From DATARH01 sp035534855 (lineage in GTDB: Bacteria; Pseudomonadota; Alphaproteobacteria; ATCC43930; CGMCC-115725), in NCBI GenBank assembly GCA_035534855.1, contig DATLRD010000010.1:1-64000 (forward strand): a stretch of DNA of 64,000 nucleotides. The letters run 5' to 3'. The notes under the pieces are model-generated. The model was not told the DNA's origin. It saw only the letters and a program-made list of their open reading frames with translations, and made no database searches. Made by a program: the position numbers and the translations under genes. Every line of letters starts with the position of its first letter. Position 1 is the first letter of the stretch. Of the stretch, positions 52,933-60,937 are shown piece after piece.

Positions 52933-54168
52933 TCAGGGTTGCGCCAGCGCCGCCGGCGCGGTGCGCACGTGCTCGGGCCGCACGCCGATCCCGACGATTC
53001 GGGCCGGGATGCGCTGGAGAAACGGCAACCGGTTGAACAGGCGCATCGTCCATGGCGCGGTAACCGGGCGGTCGCCGCTCAGCACCTTGTCGATCAGCCG
53101 CGACTGCACGGTAAGCTGCATGCGCTGGATCACCTTCATCGGAAAGGTGCGGCGGCGCTGGACCGCGTCGAGGTCCTGAACCGTCAGCCGCCCCTCGCGC
53201 AGCGGCGCTGCGAGGATGTTGGCCGCAGCGATCGCGTCCTGCACCGCCAGGTTGACCCCGACGCCGCCGATCGGCGACATCGCATGGGCCGCGTCGCCGA
53301 TGCACAGCAGCCCTGGCCGCCACCAGCGCTGGAGCCGGTCGACCGCGACAGTCAGCAGCTTGACGTCGTCCCAATCCTTGAGCTCGCCGGCGCGCTCGGC
53401 GAGATAGGGCGCGAGCTTGCCGATCTCGGCGCGGAGCGCGTCGAGACCGGCGGCGCGCACCGCGTCGTAGCCGCCCTTGCGGATCAGATAGGCGCATTGC
53501 CAGTAGCTGCCGCGGTTGAGCGTCACCAGCATGTGGCCGAAATTGATCGTGCCGCCGGTCTGCTCGGGGTCGCTGGGCTGCCGCGACAGGCGCATCCACA
53601 GCACGTCCATCGGGGCGCCGAGGTTTTCCACCTGAAAGCCGGCGCGCTCGCGCACTGTCGAGTGCCGGCCGTCGGCGCCGACGACGAGGTCGGCGCGGAT
53701 CTCCAGCGGGCCGTCAGGGGTCGACGCTCGCAGCCCGACGACGCGGTCGCCCTCGACCACAAGATCGGTGGCGTCGGTCTTAAGGTGCAGGTCGAAGCCC
53801 GGGTAGCGCTTGCCCTCCTCGACGAGGAAGTTGAGGAAATCCCATTGCGGCATCAGGGCGACGAATTTGCACACGGTCGGCAGGTGGGTGAAATCGGCGA
53901 TCTGGATTTCCGTATCGCCGACCAGCGCCCTCAGCCGCCGGACCTTGTCGTGCGGCAGCTGCAGAAACCGCTCGAGCAGCCCCAGTTCGTGCATCACCTG
54001 CAGCGTCGACGGGTGGATCGTGTCGCCGCGAAAATCGCGAAAAAAATCCTTGTGCCGCTCGAGCACCATCGCCCTGACCCCGGCGCGCGCCAGCAGGAAG
54101 CCGAGCATCACCCCGGCCGGCCCGCCGCCGGCGATGCAGCAGGTGGTGCGCAGCGGTTGAGCGGGCAT
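52933..54168 (-). CDS. FAD-dependent monooxygenase (PHBH/UbiH-like)
   Basis: 411 residues from ATG 54168. FAD-binding Rossmann motif CCIAGGGPAGVMLGFLLARAG, the DG motif LVVGADGRHSTVRE, and the second FAD motif LLCIGDAAHAMSPIGGVGVN. Hydroxylates an aromatic or quinone-like substrate using NAD(P)H; no ubiquinone or aromatic pathway genes are adjacent, so the substrate stays open. The C-terminus (about 350-411) is longer than in UbiH and basic. Confidence 0.88.
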   Translation of the reverse strand: MPAQPLRTTCCIAGGGPAGVMLGFLLARAGVRAMVLERHKDFFRDFRGDTIHPSTLQVMHELGLLERFLQLPHDKVRRLRALVGDTEIQIADFTHLPTVCKFVALMPQWDFLNFLVEEGKRYPGFDLHLKTDATDLVVEGDRVVGLRASTPDGPLEIRADLVVGADGRHSTVRERAGFQVENLGAPMDVLWMRLSRQPSDPEQTGGTINFGHMLVTLNRGSYWQCAYLIRKGGYDAVRAAGLDALRAEIGKLAPYLAERAGELKDWDDVKLLTVAVDRLQRWWRPGLLCIGDAAHAMSPIGGVGVNLAVQDAIAAANILAAPLREGRLTVQDLDAVQRRRTFPMKVIQRMQLTVQSRLIDKVLSGDRPVTAPWTMRLFNRLPFLQRIPARIVGIGVRPEHVRTAPAALAQP

Positions 54169-54273
54169 CGTCAATCCTCCATTCCGGCATGCCAGCCCCA
54201 CGGGCGCGGGGATGAAAACTCACCGGGTGCGTATACCATTTATTGGGGGTGATCTAACGCACAGGAGCCTAGC

Positions 54274-54621
54274 ATGTCGGTCCTTACTTCCTCTCGCTGG
54301 TTTCGGCGCGGCGTGATGGCGGCGGCGTTGGTCGCCACCGGCGCGCTGACGATGGGTGCTGCGCCGCACGAGGCAAAGGCACAGGCGTATCCGTATTACG
54401 GGTACTATCCGTATGGGTATTATCCGTACTATTCGGCCTACTCTCCGTATTACTCGCCGTATTACTATCCGTCTTACGGGTATTACCCGTATGCACCGGT
54501 CAATGTCAGCGTCGGCTGGGGTTGGGGCTGGGGCGGCGGAGGACATCGGGGCGGGGGATGGCACGGCGGTCATGGCGGTCACGGCGGTCATGGCGGTCAT
54601 GGCGGGCGCGGCCACCGCTGA
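54274..54621 (+). CDS. Secreted Tyr/Gly/His-rich low-complexity protein
   Basis: 115 residues, ATG 54274 behind ACAGGAGCC. Signal peptide (about 1-37, MAAALVATGALTMGAAPHEAKAQ), then a Tyr/Pro-rich block of YYPYGYY-type repeats (about 38-73), a GWGWGWGGGG linker, and a His-Gly-Gly repeat (GGHGGHGGHGG) to the end. No enzymatic domain. Tandem HGG triplets could bind metal such as copper, zinc or nickel; the Tyr-rich block may cross-link or stick to surfaces. Copper-assembly genes lie 1.6 kb downstream, perhaps by coincidence. Confidence 0.8.
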   Translation: MSVLTSSRWFRRGVMAAALVATGALTMGAAPHEAKAQAYPYYGYYPYGYYPYYSAYSPYYSPYYYPSYGYYPYAPVNVSVGWGWGWGGGGHRGGGWHGGHGGHGGHGGHGGRGHR

Positions 54622-54670
54622 CCTGGCCGAGCCCCGCTGTATAACCCGGGGTCTGGCCCGGTACGGCTCT

Positions 54671-54712
54671 GCGGATCCGGTCGATCGGCGATAGCGGATC
54701 GACCGGATCCGC
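54671..54712. repeat. Perfect 16-bp inverted repeat (hairpin)
   Basis: GCGGATCCGGTCGATC (54671-54686) and its exact reverse complement (54697-54712), loop of 10 bases (GGCGATAGCG). It lies between two plus-strand genes (Tyr-rich protein and purC). No T-run follows, so it is not a classical intrinsic terminator; it could be a transcript-end stabilising hairpin, a REP-like element or a protein-binding palindrome. Confidence 0.8.
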
Positions 54713-54832
54713 GTCGGCCTCGGCGGCGCCGATTACCAGAACTGCGATCTCGGCCGCCACCTGCGCCATTTCGTACGCCGCATTCGCGCCCTATAACAGA
54801 GCGTCCGCCGGCCTTTCCGCGAGCCCCGACCG

Positions 54833-55807
54833 ATGCTCGACTCCGCCCTGATCGCCGCCCAGCTTGGCCGCGTGCTCGACGACGCGATGATCCCCGAACT
54901 GCCGCGGCATTACCGCGGCAAGGTGCGCGACAACTACGATCTGCCCGACGGGCGGCGCATCCTGATCGCCACCGACCGGCTCAGCGCGTTCGACCGCAAT
55001 ATCGCGGCGATCCCGTTCAAGGGCCAGGTGCTGACCCAGACCGCGCGGTTCTGGTTTGAGCAGACCACCGATATCTGCGCCAACCATGTTCTCGAATACC
55101 CCGACCCCAACGTGCTGGTGTGCCGGCGGCTCGACATCCTGCCGGTCGAAGTGGTCGTGCGCGATTACCTTGCCGGCACGACTGCGACCTCGGTCTGGTC
55201 GATGTACAAATCCGGCCGGCGCGAGGTCTATGGCATCCGCCTGCCCGACGGGCTGCGTGAGAATCAGAAGCTGCCGCAGACCATCATCACCCCGACGACC
55301 AAGGCGATGGACGGCGCGCATGACGAGCCGCTGACCGCGGCCGAGATCGTGGATCGCAACCTGTTGCCGGCGCGCGACTGGCAACAGGTCAGCGAAACGG
55401 CGCTGGCCCTGTTCTCTCGCGGCCGCGAGATCGCGGCGCGCCGCGGCCTCATCCTCGTCGACACCAAGTACGAGTTCGGCCGCGACCGCGACGGCAGCAT
55501 CCTGCTCGCCGACGAAATCCACACGCCGGACAGCAGCCGCTATTGGTTTGCCGATAGTTACCCACAGAAATTCGCCGCGGGGCAGCCGCCTGAGGCGTTC
55601 GACAAGGATGTGCTGCGGCGCTGGGTGGCGGCGCGCTGCGACCCATACCGCGACCCGATTCCGTCGATCCCGCCCGAGGTGATCATTGAGACCGCGCAGG
55701 TCTATATCGACGCCTGCGAGCGGATCACCGGTGCCGCGTTCGTGCCGCCGCCGGCGGACCCGCCGCCGCTCGACCGCATCCGCGCCAGTCTGCGCCGCTT
55801 TTTCTAG
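54833..55807 (+). CDS. purC: Phosphoribosylaminoimidazole-succinocarboxamide synthase
   Basis: 324 residues; joins CAIR and aspartate to SAICAR in purine synthesis. Motifs: HYRGKVRDNYDLPDGRRILI with the nucleotide-binding Gly/Lys, ATDRLSAFDRNIAAIPFKG, VVVRDYLAGTTATSVW, LPQTIITPTTKA and LVDTKYEFG. Longer than the short bacterial form (about 240) and like the longer version found in many alphaproteobacteria (PurC type 2). Not in an operon with other pur genes here. Confidence 0.95.
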   Translation: MLDSALIAAQLGRVLDDAMIPELPRHYRGKVRDNYDLPDGRRILIATDRLSAFDRNIAAIPFKGQVLTQTARFWFEQTTDICANHVLEYPDPNVLVCRRLDILPVEVVVRDYLAGTTATSVWSMYKSGRREVYGIRLPDGLRENQKLPQTIITPTTKAMDGAHDEPLTAAEIVDRNLLPARDWQQVSETALALFSRGREIAARRGLILVDTKYEFGRDRDGSILLADEIHTPDSSRYWFADSYPQKFAAGQPPEAFDKDVLRRWVAARCDPYRDPIPSIPPEVIIETAQVYIDACERITGAAFVPPPADPPPLDRIRASLRRFF

Positions 55808-55884
55808 CGGCACCGCGGGCCTTCGGGGTCTGCGCGCTTTCGCGCTTTGACCGGCGCCCCATATAGGGCGTTGAAGAACGGGCG

Positions 55885-56871
55885 ATGGATCAGGTGGTCT
55901 CGGGCGTGCAATTGCCAGTGCGCCGCCGCGCCGCGTGGGTCGCGGGCGCGCCCTACGCCGCGATCGCCGCCGGCGGGGCGCTTATCGACTGGCTATCTAC
56001 CGAGCATCCCGCGGCGATGCCGGTCTGGGGGCCGTGGCAGTTTTCGTGGCCGGAATACGCGACGACGGCGCTGGTCCTCTATTGGTTTGCCCGCGGGCGC
56101 AGGCTGATCGCGCCCGAGGCGCGGCCCGCCGCGTGGCGGACGATCGCGTTTCTGGCCGGCGTCGCGGCGACCTACGCGGTGATGCAGACCCGTTTCGACT
56201 ATCTCGCGCAGCACATGTTCTTTCTGAACCGCATCCAGCATGTGGTGATGCACCATCTCGGGCCGTTTCTGATCGCCCTTGGCGGCGCCGGCGAGGCGAT
56301 CCGCCGCGGCATGCCCGATCCGGCGCGGCGCCTTGTCGAAAGCCGCCCGGTGCTGGCGGTGATCCGCGTGTTGCAGCAGCCGCTGCTCGCGGCGTTTCTG
56401 TTTGTCGGGCTGGTGTATTTCTGGCTGATCCCGCCGATCCACTTTCGCGCGATGATCGACGCACGGCTGTATGCGGTGATGAACTGGAGCATGGTGCTCG
56501 ACGGGCTTCTGTTCTGGTACCTGGTGCTCGACCCGCGGCCGAAGCCTCCGGCGCGAGTGTCGTTTGGGGGGCGCGCCGCGCTGGCGGTGGGGGTCTCGCT
56601 GCCGCAGATTCTGCTCGGCGCCGTGCTTGCCTTCACCGCGCGCGACATCTACCCCTTTTACGATTTGTGCGGGCGACTGTTTCCGTCGATCCCGGCGGTT
56701 GCCGACCAGCATATCGGCGGCGTGATCATCTGGATGCCGCCGGCGATGATGAGCGGGATCGCCGTGCTGCTGGTCGTCAACGCGCTGCGCGTGCAGGAGG
56801 AAGGCCATGTGGAAGAGGACGAGGCCGCGGCAGCCCTGGCGGCGGCGGCAAGGCGGTGGACGGGCCGCTAG
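55885..56871 (+). CDS. ctaG: Cytochrome c oxidase assembly factor CtaG (caa3 type)
   Basis: 328 residues with seven hydrophobic segments. Family pattern: QHMFFLNRIQHVVMHHLGPFLIAL (His-rich helix pair), LLFWYLVLDPRPKPPARVSF, and ADQHIGGVIIWMPPAMMSGI near the C-terminus. Members of this family (not the Cox11-type CtaG) help assemble the CuA/CuB centres of haem-copper oxidases, and are found with PCuAC and SCO genes as here. Overlaps the start of the PCuAC gene by 65 bp. Oxidase structural genes are not in the window. Confidence 0.88.
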   Translation: MDQVVSGVQLPVRRRAAWVAGAPYAAIAAGGALIDWLSTEHPAAMPVWGPWQFSWPEYATTALVLYWFARGRRLIAPEARPAAWRTIAFLAGVAATYAVMQTRFDYLAQHMFFLNRIQHVVMHHLGPFLIALGGAGEAIRRGMPDPARRLVESRPVLAVIRVLQQPLLAAFLFVGLVYFWLIPPIHFRAMIDARLYAVMNWSMVLDGLLFWYLVLDPRPKPPARVSFGGRAALAVGVSLPQILLGAVLAFTARDIYPFYDLCGRLFPSIPAVADQHIGGVIIWMPPAMMSGIAVLLVVNALRVQEEGHVEEDEAAAALAAAARRWTGR

Positions 56872-57304
56872 CAGGCTCGGCGCCGCGGCGCTGGCGGCTG
56901 TGCTCGGTTTTGCGGCGCCGGCCTGGGCGGCCGGCGCATCGCTCGCGGTAAGCGGTGCGTGGATGCGCCTGATCATCCCGGAACGCCCGGCCGCGGGGTA
57001 TTTCACGCTGACCAACAACAGCGGGCAGGCGCGCAACCTCGTCGGCGCCCAATCGCCGGCCTGCGGGTCGCTGATGCTGCACCGCACCGAAAGCGGCGGC
57101 GGCGTCGAACGCATGGTGATGGTGCCGAGCGTGGCGGTGCCGGCGCATGGCAGCATCACGTTTGCGCCCGGCGGCTACCACCTGATGTGCATGAAACCGG
57201 CGGCGAGCATGGTGCACGGCCATTCGGTGCCGGTGACGCTGAAATTCGGCGACGGCGAAACCCTGTCCGCCGATTTCCCGGTACGCAACGCCGCCGGGAA
57301 ATAG
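56807..57304 (+). CDS. Periplasmic copper chaperone PCu(A)C
   Basis: 165 residues with a basic N-terminus (MWKRTRPRQPWRRRQ), signal helix (LGAAALAAVLGFAAPAWAAG) and a cupredoxin-like domain. The copper site follows the H-M-x10-M-x21-H-x-M idea: LHRTESGGGVERMVMVPS and HLMCMKP. Delivers Cu(I) to the CuA centre of cytochrome oxidase with SCO, whose gene is convergent and starts right after. The ribosome binding site lies within ctaG (GGAGGAAGGCC before 56807). Confidence 0.9.
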   Translation: MWKRTRPRQPWRRRQGGGRAASRLGAAALAAVLGFAAPAWAAGASLAVSGAWMRLIIPERPAAGYFTLTNNSGQARNLVGAQSPACGSLMLHRTESGGGVERMVMVPSVAVPAHGSITFAPGGYHLMCMKPAASMVHGHSVPVTLKFGDGETLSADFPVRNAAGK

Positions 57305-57307
57305 CAG

Positions 57308-58021
57308 CTAGACCATCCGCCGCAGCCGGCTGAACAGGCCAGAGTCGCTGTGTTCGGTCGCCAGCCGCTTCAGGTCGGCCGCGGTGCCGGCGATGTCGGG
57401 ATTGGCGTTGGCCAGCGACGGGACGAGCAGCCGCGCCGCGCCGGTGCCGTCGAATACATAGGTCGCCGAGCCGTGCGTCACCTCATAGGGGTGCTCTTTG
57501 GTGGCCGGCGTGACCGAGTAGACCACGCGGTAGCGGCGCGCCACCGCGGCGAGCTGGTCGGGCGTGCCACGCAGCCCGTCGAACTGCGGCGAGAAATTGT
57601 GGACGTACTTCGCCAGCACCGCCGGCGTGTCGCGGTTGGGATCGACGGTGACGAACAGCAACCGGATCCCCGAGCCCGCCGGCCCGATCTTGTCGAGAAT
57701 CGTGACGACGTTGGCGAGTGTCGTCGGGCACACGTCTGGGCAGAACGTGTAGCCGAAATACAGCATCGCGATATGGCCGCGGTAATCGGCGGCGGTGACG
57801 GTCTTGCCGTCGCGGGCGCGGGTCAGCGTAAAGGCGAGCGGCGGGGAGCTGTTGCTCACGTCGATCGAATGCCATTTGCGGTCGTCGCTGCAGCCGGTCA
57901 GGAAGCTGACGGCCAGCCCGGCGCCGAGCGTGGCAAGGCCACGCCGTGTCGGCGCAATGCCCGGCCGGGCGGCATCGCCGGCGCGGTCAGAGCCCGGCGA
58001 CGAGGTGGTGCATTTCGGCAT
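57308..58021 (-). CDS. SCO1/SenC-family copper chaperone
   Basis: 237 residues from ATG 58021. A lipobox-like LAVSFLTGCSDD suggests a membrane-anchored lipoprotein. Thioredoxin fold with copper ligands C-x3-C in YTFCPDVCPTTL and the distal His in YEVTHGSATYVFD. Supplies or reduces copper at the CuA site of cytochrome oxidase. Three bases separate its end from the convergent PCuAC gene. Starts inside a small upstream reading frame that probably encodes a membrane peptide. Confidence 0.9.
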   Translation of the reverse strand: MPKCTTSSPGSDRAGDAARPGIAPTRRGLATLGAGLAVSFLTGCSDDRKWHSIDVSNSSPPLAFTLTRARDGKTVTAADYRGHIAMLYFGYTFCPDVCPTTLANVVTILDKIGPAGSGIRLLFVTVDPNRDTPAVLAKYVHNFSPQFDGLRGTPDQLAAVARRYRVVYSVTPATKEHPYEVTHGSATYVFDGTGAARLLVPSLANANPDIAGTAADLKRLATEHSDSGLFSRLRRMV

Positions 58022-58145
58022 AGTGCAAACCCACAACAAGCCCGACCGCGGTGCTTCCGATCACCACGGCGACGAGCGCCAGTACGATGGCCAGCAGCCG
58101 GTTGCGCCGGCCGAGCGGCGGCAGCGCAACCGGCCGCGGGCTCAC
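57987..58145 (-). CDS. Possible small single-helix membrane protein upstream of SCO
   Basis: 52 residues from GTG 58145: VSPRPVALPPLGRRNRLLAI followed by a hydrophobic helix (VLALVAVVIGSTAVGLVVGL) and a HYAEMHHLVAGL end, with stop at 57987. It overlaps the SCO start by 35 bp in another frame, which suggests translational coupling. Topology and position are like the small CoxF-type or assembly peptides in oxidase operons, but no sequence family is recognised. The frame upstream remains open without an ATG. Its His residues could matter for copper. Tentative. Confidence 0.45.
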   Translation of the reverse strand: MSPRPVALPPLGRRNRLLAIVLALVAVVIGSTAVGLVVGLHYAEMHHLVAGL

Positions 58146-58370
58146 GATCGCGGGGGAAGCCCGGACGGCCGCTTCAGGGCTTCCGGTATCGTCTGTCGCG
58201 CTCGCGGGATGCTCCTTTCGCTGTCGGCCCGGCCATTGCGCGCCGCGCCCGGCGTTTTTTCAAATTAAACCGGCCGCCAAGCCGCGGCCTGGTGCCGCAT
58301 CGCCCGGTTTAGCGAGGCAGTCCCAGGCGATTTGACGTGCCCCTTGAGACGCCCTAACAAGAACCCGCCG

Positions 58371-59411
58371 ATGCCACAAAGGGGGGCTGCCGTGCTGCAA
58401 ACCACGATCGCCGGAAGCTTGCCGAAACCGTCCTGGCTCGCCGAGCCGCGTACGCTGTGGCCGGCATGGCGGCACGACGGCGAGGCGCTCGCCGAAGCAA
58501 AGCGCGACGCCACGCTGCTCGCGCTGAAGCTTCAGGAGGCTGCCGGGATCGACATCGTCAGCGACGGCGAGATGTCGCGCCAGCATTTCGTTCACGGCTT
58601 TCTCGAAGGGGTTGGCGGCATAGACTTCAACAATCGGGTGAAGATCGGGATTCGCGACAACCGCTACGAGGCCTGGTGCCCGACGGTGACCGGTCCGATC
58701 CGCCGCACCCGCAGCATCCACGGCACCGAGGCGGCGATCGCCCGCGCTTACACGAGCCGGGCGCTCAAATTCACGCTGCCGGGGCCGATGACGCTCGTCG
58801 ACACGCTGGCCGATGCGCATTACCGCGACCGCGCGGCGCTGGCGATGGCGTTCGCCGAATTGCTCAACGAGGAGGCGCGTGAACTGGCGGCGGCCGGGGT
58901 CGATGTGATCCAGTTCGACGAGCCCGCGTTCAACGTCTATCTCGCCGCGGTCGGCGACTGGGGCATCTCCGCGCTGCACCGCGCGATCGAAGGGCTCGCC
59001 TGCACGACCGCTGTGCACATCTGCTACGGCTATGGCATCAAGGCCAACATCGACTGGAAAGGCACGCTCGGCGCCGAATGGCGGCAATACGCGACGATCT
59101 TTCCGCTGCTCGCGGCTAGCCGGATCGATCAGGTGTCGCTCGAATGCGCCAACTCGCACGTGCCGATCGAGCTGCTCGGCCTGCTCGCCGGCAAGGATGT
59201 GCTGGCCGGGGTCATCGATGTGGCCACCGATCATGCCGAGACGCCCGACGAGGTCGCGGCAACGATCGACGCGGTGCTGCGCGTCGTGCCGGCCGAGCGG
59301 CTGCTGCCGTGCACCAATTGCGGCATGGCGCCACTCGACCGCGGCCTTTCGGAGCGCAAGCTGGCGGCGCTTGGCGCCGGCGCGGCGCTGGTGCGCGGCC
59401 GCTCGGCCTAG
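58371..59411 (+). CDS. Folate-independent (core) methionine synthase-like protein, MesD type
   Basis: 346 residues; alternative start GTG 58392 behind GGGGGG. Single-domain relative of the MetE C-terminal half, no folate-binding N-terminal domain. Opening TTIAGSLPKPSWLAEP, DIVSDGEMSRQHFVHGFLEG, LPGPMTLVDTLAD, IQFDEPAFNVYL; zinc/thiol ligands in VHICYGYGIKAN, SLECANSHVP and CTNCGMAPL. It most resembles the MesD group, known to need oxygen and a DUF1852 partner rather than methyl-folate. DUF1852 is not in the window. Whether it acts in methionine synthesis is inferred. Confidence 0.75.
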   Translation: MPQRGAAVLQTTIAGSLPKPSWLAEPRTLWPAWRHDGEALAEAKRDATLLALKLQEAAGIDIVSDGEMSRQHFVHGFLEGVGGIDFNNRVKIGIRDNRYEAWCPTVTGPIRRTRSIHGTEAAIARAYTSRALKFTLPGPMTLVDTLADAHYRDRAALAMAFAELLNEEARELAAAGVDVIQFDEPAFNVYLAAVGDWGISALHRAIEGLACTTAVHICYGYGIKANIDWKGTLGAEWRQYATIFPLLAASRIDQVSLECANSHVPIELLGLLAGKDVLAGVIDVATDHAETPDEVAATIDAVLRVVPAERLLPCTNCGMAPLDRGLSERKLAALGAGAALVRGRSA

Positions 59412-59441
59412 CGATGCGGCCTAGCGGCGCGGCCGGCCGGG

Positions 59442-60413
59442 TTACAGGTTTGCGGCGACCTCGCGCAGGATGCGGCGCACCCAGGCGACCGCCGGCTGCT
59501 CGCCGACATCGCGCTGCCAGATCGACATCAGCTCGAACGACGGAGACGGGTAGGGCGGCTCGATCAGCTTGAGCCCGAACCGGTCGGCAAACGTGTCGGC
59601 AAGCCGCCGGGGCAGCAGGGCCGCGATATCGGAGTGGCTGATCGCGACCAGCGCGGCGAGAAAATGCGGCGTCGTCACCGCGACCGTGCGGTTTAGGCCG
59701 CGCGCCGCGAGCAGGCCCTGCACGATGCCGGCGTCATTGCGGGTCACCATGCGCTCGAGCCCGTTCTCGGCGACATAGCCGTCGATCGCCCGCTCGTCCT
59801 CGCCGGTCGCCGAGATCACCAGGTGCGGCAGCTCGGCGAGCCGTTCCAGCGTCATCTGCTCGCGCGTTGCCGGGTGCCGGGCGTTGACCACCCACACCCG
59901 GGAATCGGTCAACAGCGCCTCGGCCGCGGCCCATTCGGGGATGCGCCGATAGCTGCCGATTGCGAGGTCGGCGCGGCCGGCGCGCAGCGACTCGGCGACG
60001 CCGAGATTGCTCGGCAACACTCTCACTTCGGCGCGCGGAGCCTCGGCCCGCAGCCGGGCGATCAGCCCCGGCAACACCACGGCGCCGGCATATTCCGTGC
60101 AGGTGAAGGTGAAACGGCGCTCGGTCTTCAGCGCCACAAACTCGGCCGGGGCTAGGGCCAGTTCAAGCTGCAGCAGCCCCTGACGCAGACGCGGCGCCAT
60201 ATCGGCCGCCCGCGCGGTGGCCTGCATGCCGTCCGGGCCGCGCACGAACAGCTCGTCCTTGAGCACATAGCGCAGGCGGTTCAGCGCGTGGCTGATCGCC
60301 GACTGGCTGAGCCCCAGCCGTTCGCCGGCGCGGGTCACGCTGCGCACCTCGATCAGCGTGTCGAACACACGCAGAAGGTTCAGATCGAGGTCCCCTATAT
60401 GAATTTCAGTCAT
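59442..60413 (-). CDS. LysR-family transcriptional regulator
   Basis: 323 residues. N-terminal helix-turn-helix DLNLLRVFDTLIEVRSVTRA, LGLSQSAISHALNRLRYVL and the periplasmic-binding-like effector domain (about 95-300). The NodD/SyrM-like wording LNLLRVFDTLIEVRSVTRAG...DELFVRGPDGMQ places it in the large PcpR/NodD-like subgroup. Convergent with the MesD-like gene (30 bp), divergent from a small secreted protein gene (88 bp), which is a possible target. Confidence 0.92.
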   Translation of the reverse strand: MTEIHIGDLDLNLLRVFDTLIEVRSVTRAGERLGLSQSAISHALNRLRYVLKDELFVRGPDGMQATARAADMAPRLRQGLLQLELALAPAEFVALKTERRFTFTCTEYAGAVVLPGLIARLRAEAPRAEVRVLPSNLGVAESLRAGRADLAIGSYRRIPEWAAAEALLTDSRVWVVNARHPATREQMTLERLAELPHLVISATGEDERAIDGYVAENGLERMVTRNDAGIVQGLLAARGLNRTVAVTTPHFLAALVAISHSDIAALLPRRLADTFADRFGLKLIEPPYPSPSFELMSIWQRDVGEQPAVAWVRRILREVAANL

Positions 60414-60501
60414 GTCAGCCGGGTTGAAATTGCATTTGTTTCATTGTGCGCTGCGGTGTGATGTTCAATCACTCGAAACATCGAATCGATCGGAGTTCCC
60501 A

Positions 60502-60855
60502 ATGTCGACTTTTGTCAAGGCGACGGTGCTCGGCCTGGGGTTGATGGCCGGGGCCGCGCTTGCAGCGCACGCTCAGACATCGGATACGCTTTCGGCCCTC
60601 CCGCCTGGCGGTGTGTCGACTGAGGGCCCGAGCCCGGTAGCTCCGTCGGGTGCCTATCCGGGGCCGAACGCCGGCGCCACCACTGCGCCGATGGGCCGGA
60701 CGCAGGCGGTCGTTACGCCATCCGGCAATTATCCGGGCCCGGGCCCGGGTGCCGCGAACGGGCCTGTGCCGCCGCATTTCAACGCGCCGGCAGGATATGA
60801 CCAGGATGCCGCGATGCACCCGTACAAGCGCGGTCTGGGGCCGAAGCCCAACTGA
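60502..60855 (+). CDS. Small secreted Pro/Gly-rich protein
   Basis: 117 residues from ATG 60502 (MSTFVKATVLGLGLMAGAAL, signal peptide cleaved after AHAQ). The mature part is Pro/Gly/Ala/Ser-rich, with two imperfect copies of PSGAYPGPNAGA / PSGNYPGPGPGAANG, and ends DAAMHPYKRGLGPKPN. No domain recognised; similar low-complexity secreted proteins are common in alphaproteobacteria. An ATG 90 bp upstream belongs to a poor extension. Confidence 0.7.
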   Translation: MSTFVKATVLGLGLMAGAALAAHAQTSDTLSALPPGGVSTEGPSPVAPSGAYPGPNAGATTAPMGRTQAVVTPSGNYPGPGPGAANGPVPPHFNAPAGYDQDAAMHPYKRGLGPKPN

Positions 60856-60881
60856 TCACGCACCTTTGATCAAAGATCAGC

Positions 60882-60908
60882 GGGCCGGCCATCGCGCCGG
60901 TCCGTTTT
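60882..60908 (+). terminator. Intrinsic terminator after the secreted-protein gene
   Basis: Stem GGGCCGGC (60882-60889) with GCCGGTCC (60896-60903), one G-T pair, loop CATCGC, then GTTTT. It lies 27 bp after the stop of the secreted-protein gene and 30 bp before the end of the convergent methyltransferase gene, so may serve both. An exact palindrome CTTTGATCAAAG precedes it (60864-60875). Confidence 0.6.
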
Positions 60909-60937
60909 GATTCCGCCCGTTCTGCTGCCGAATTCGG

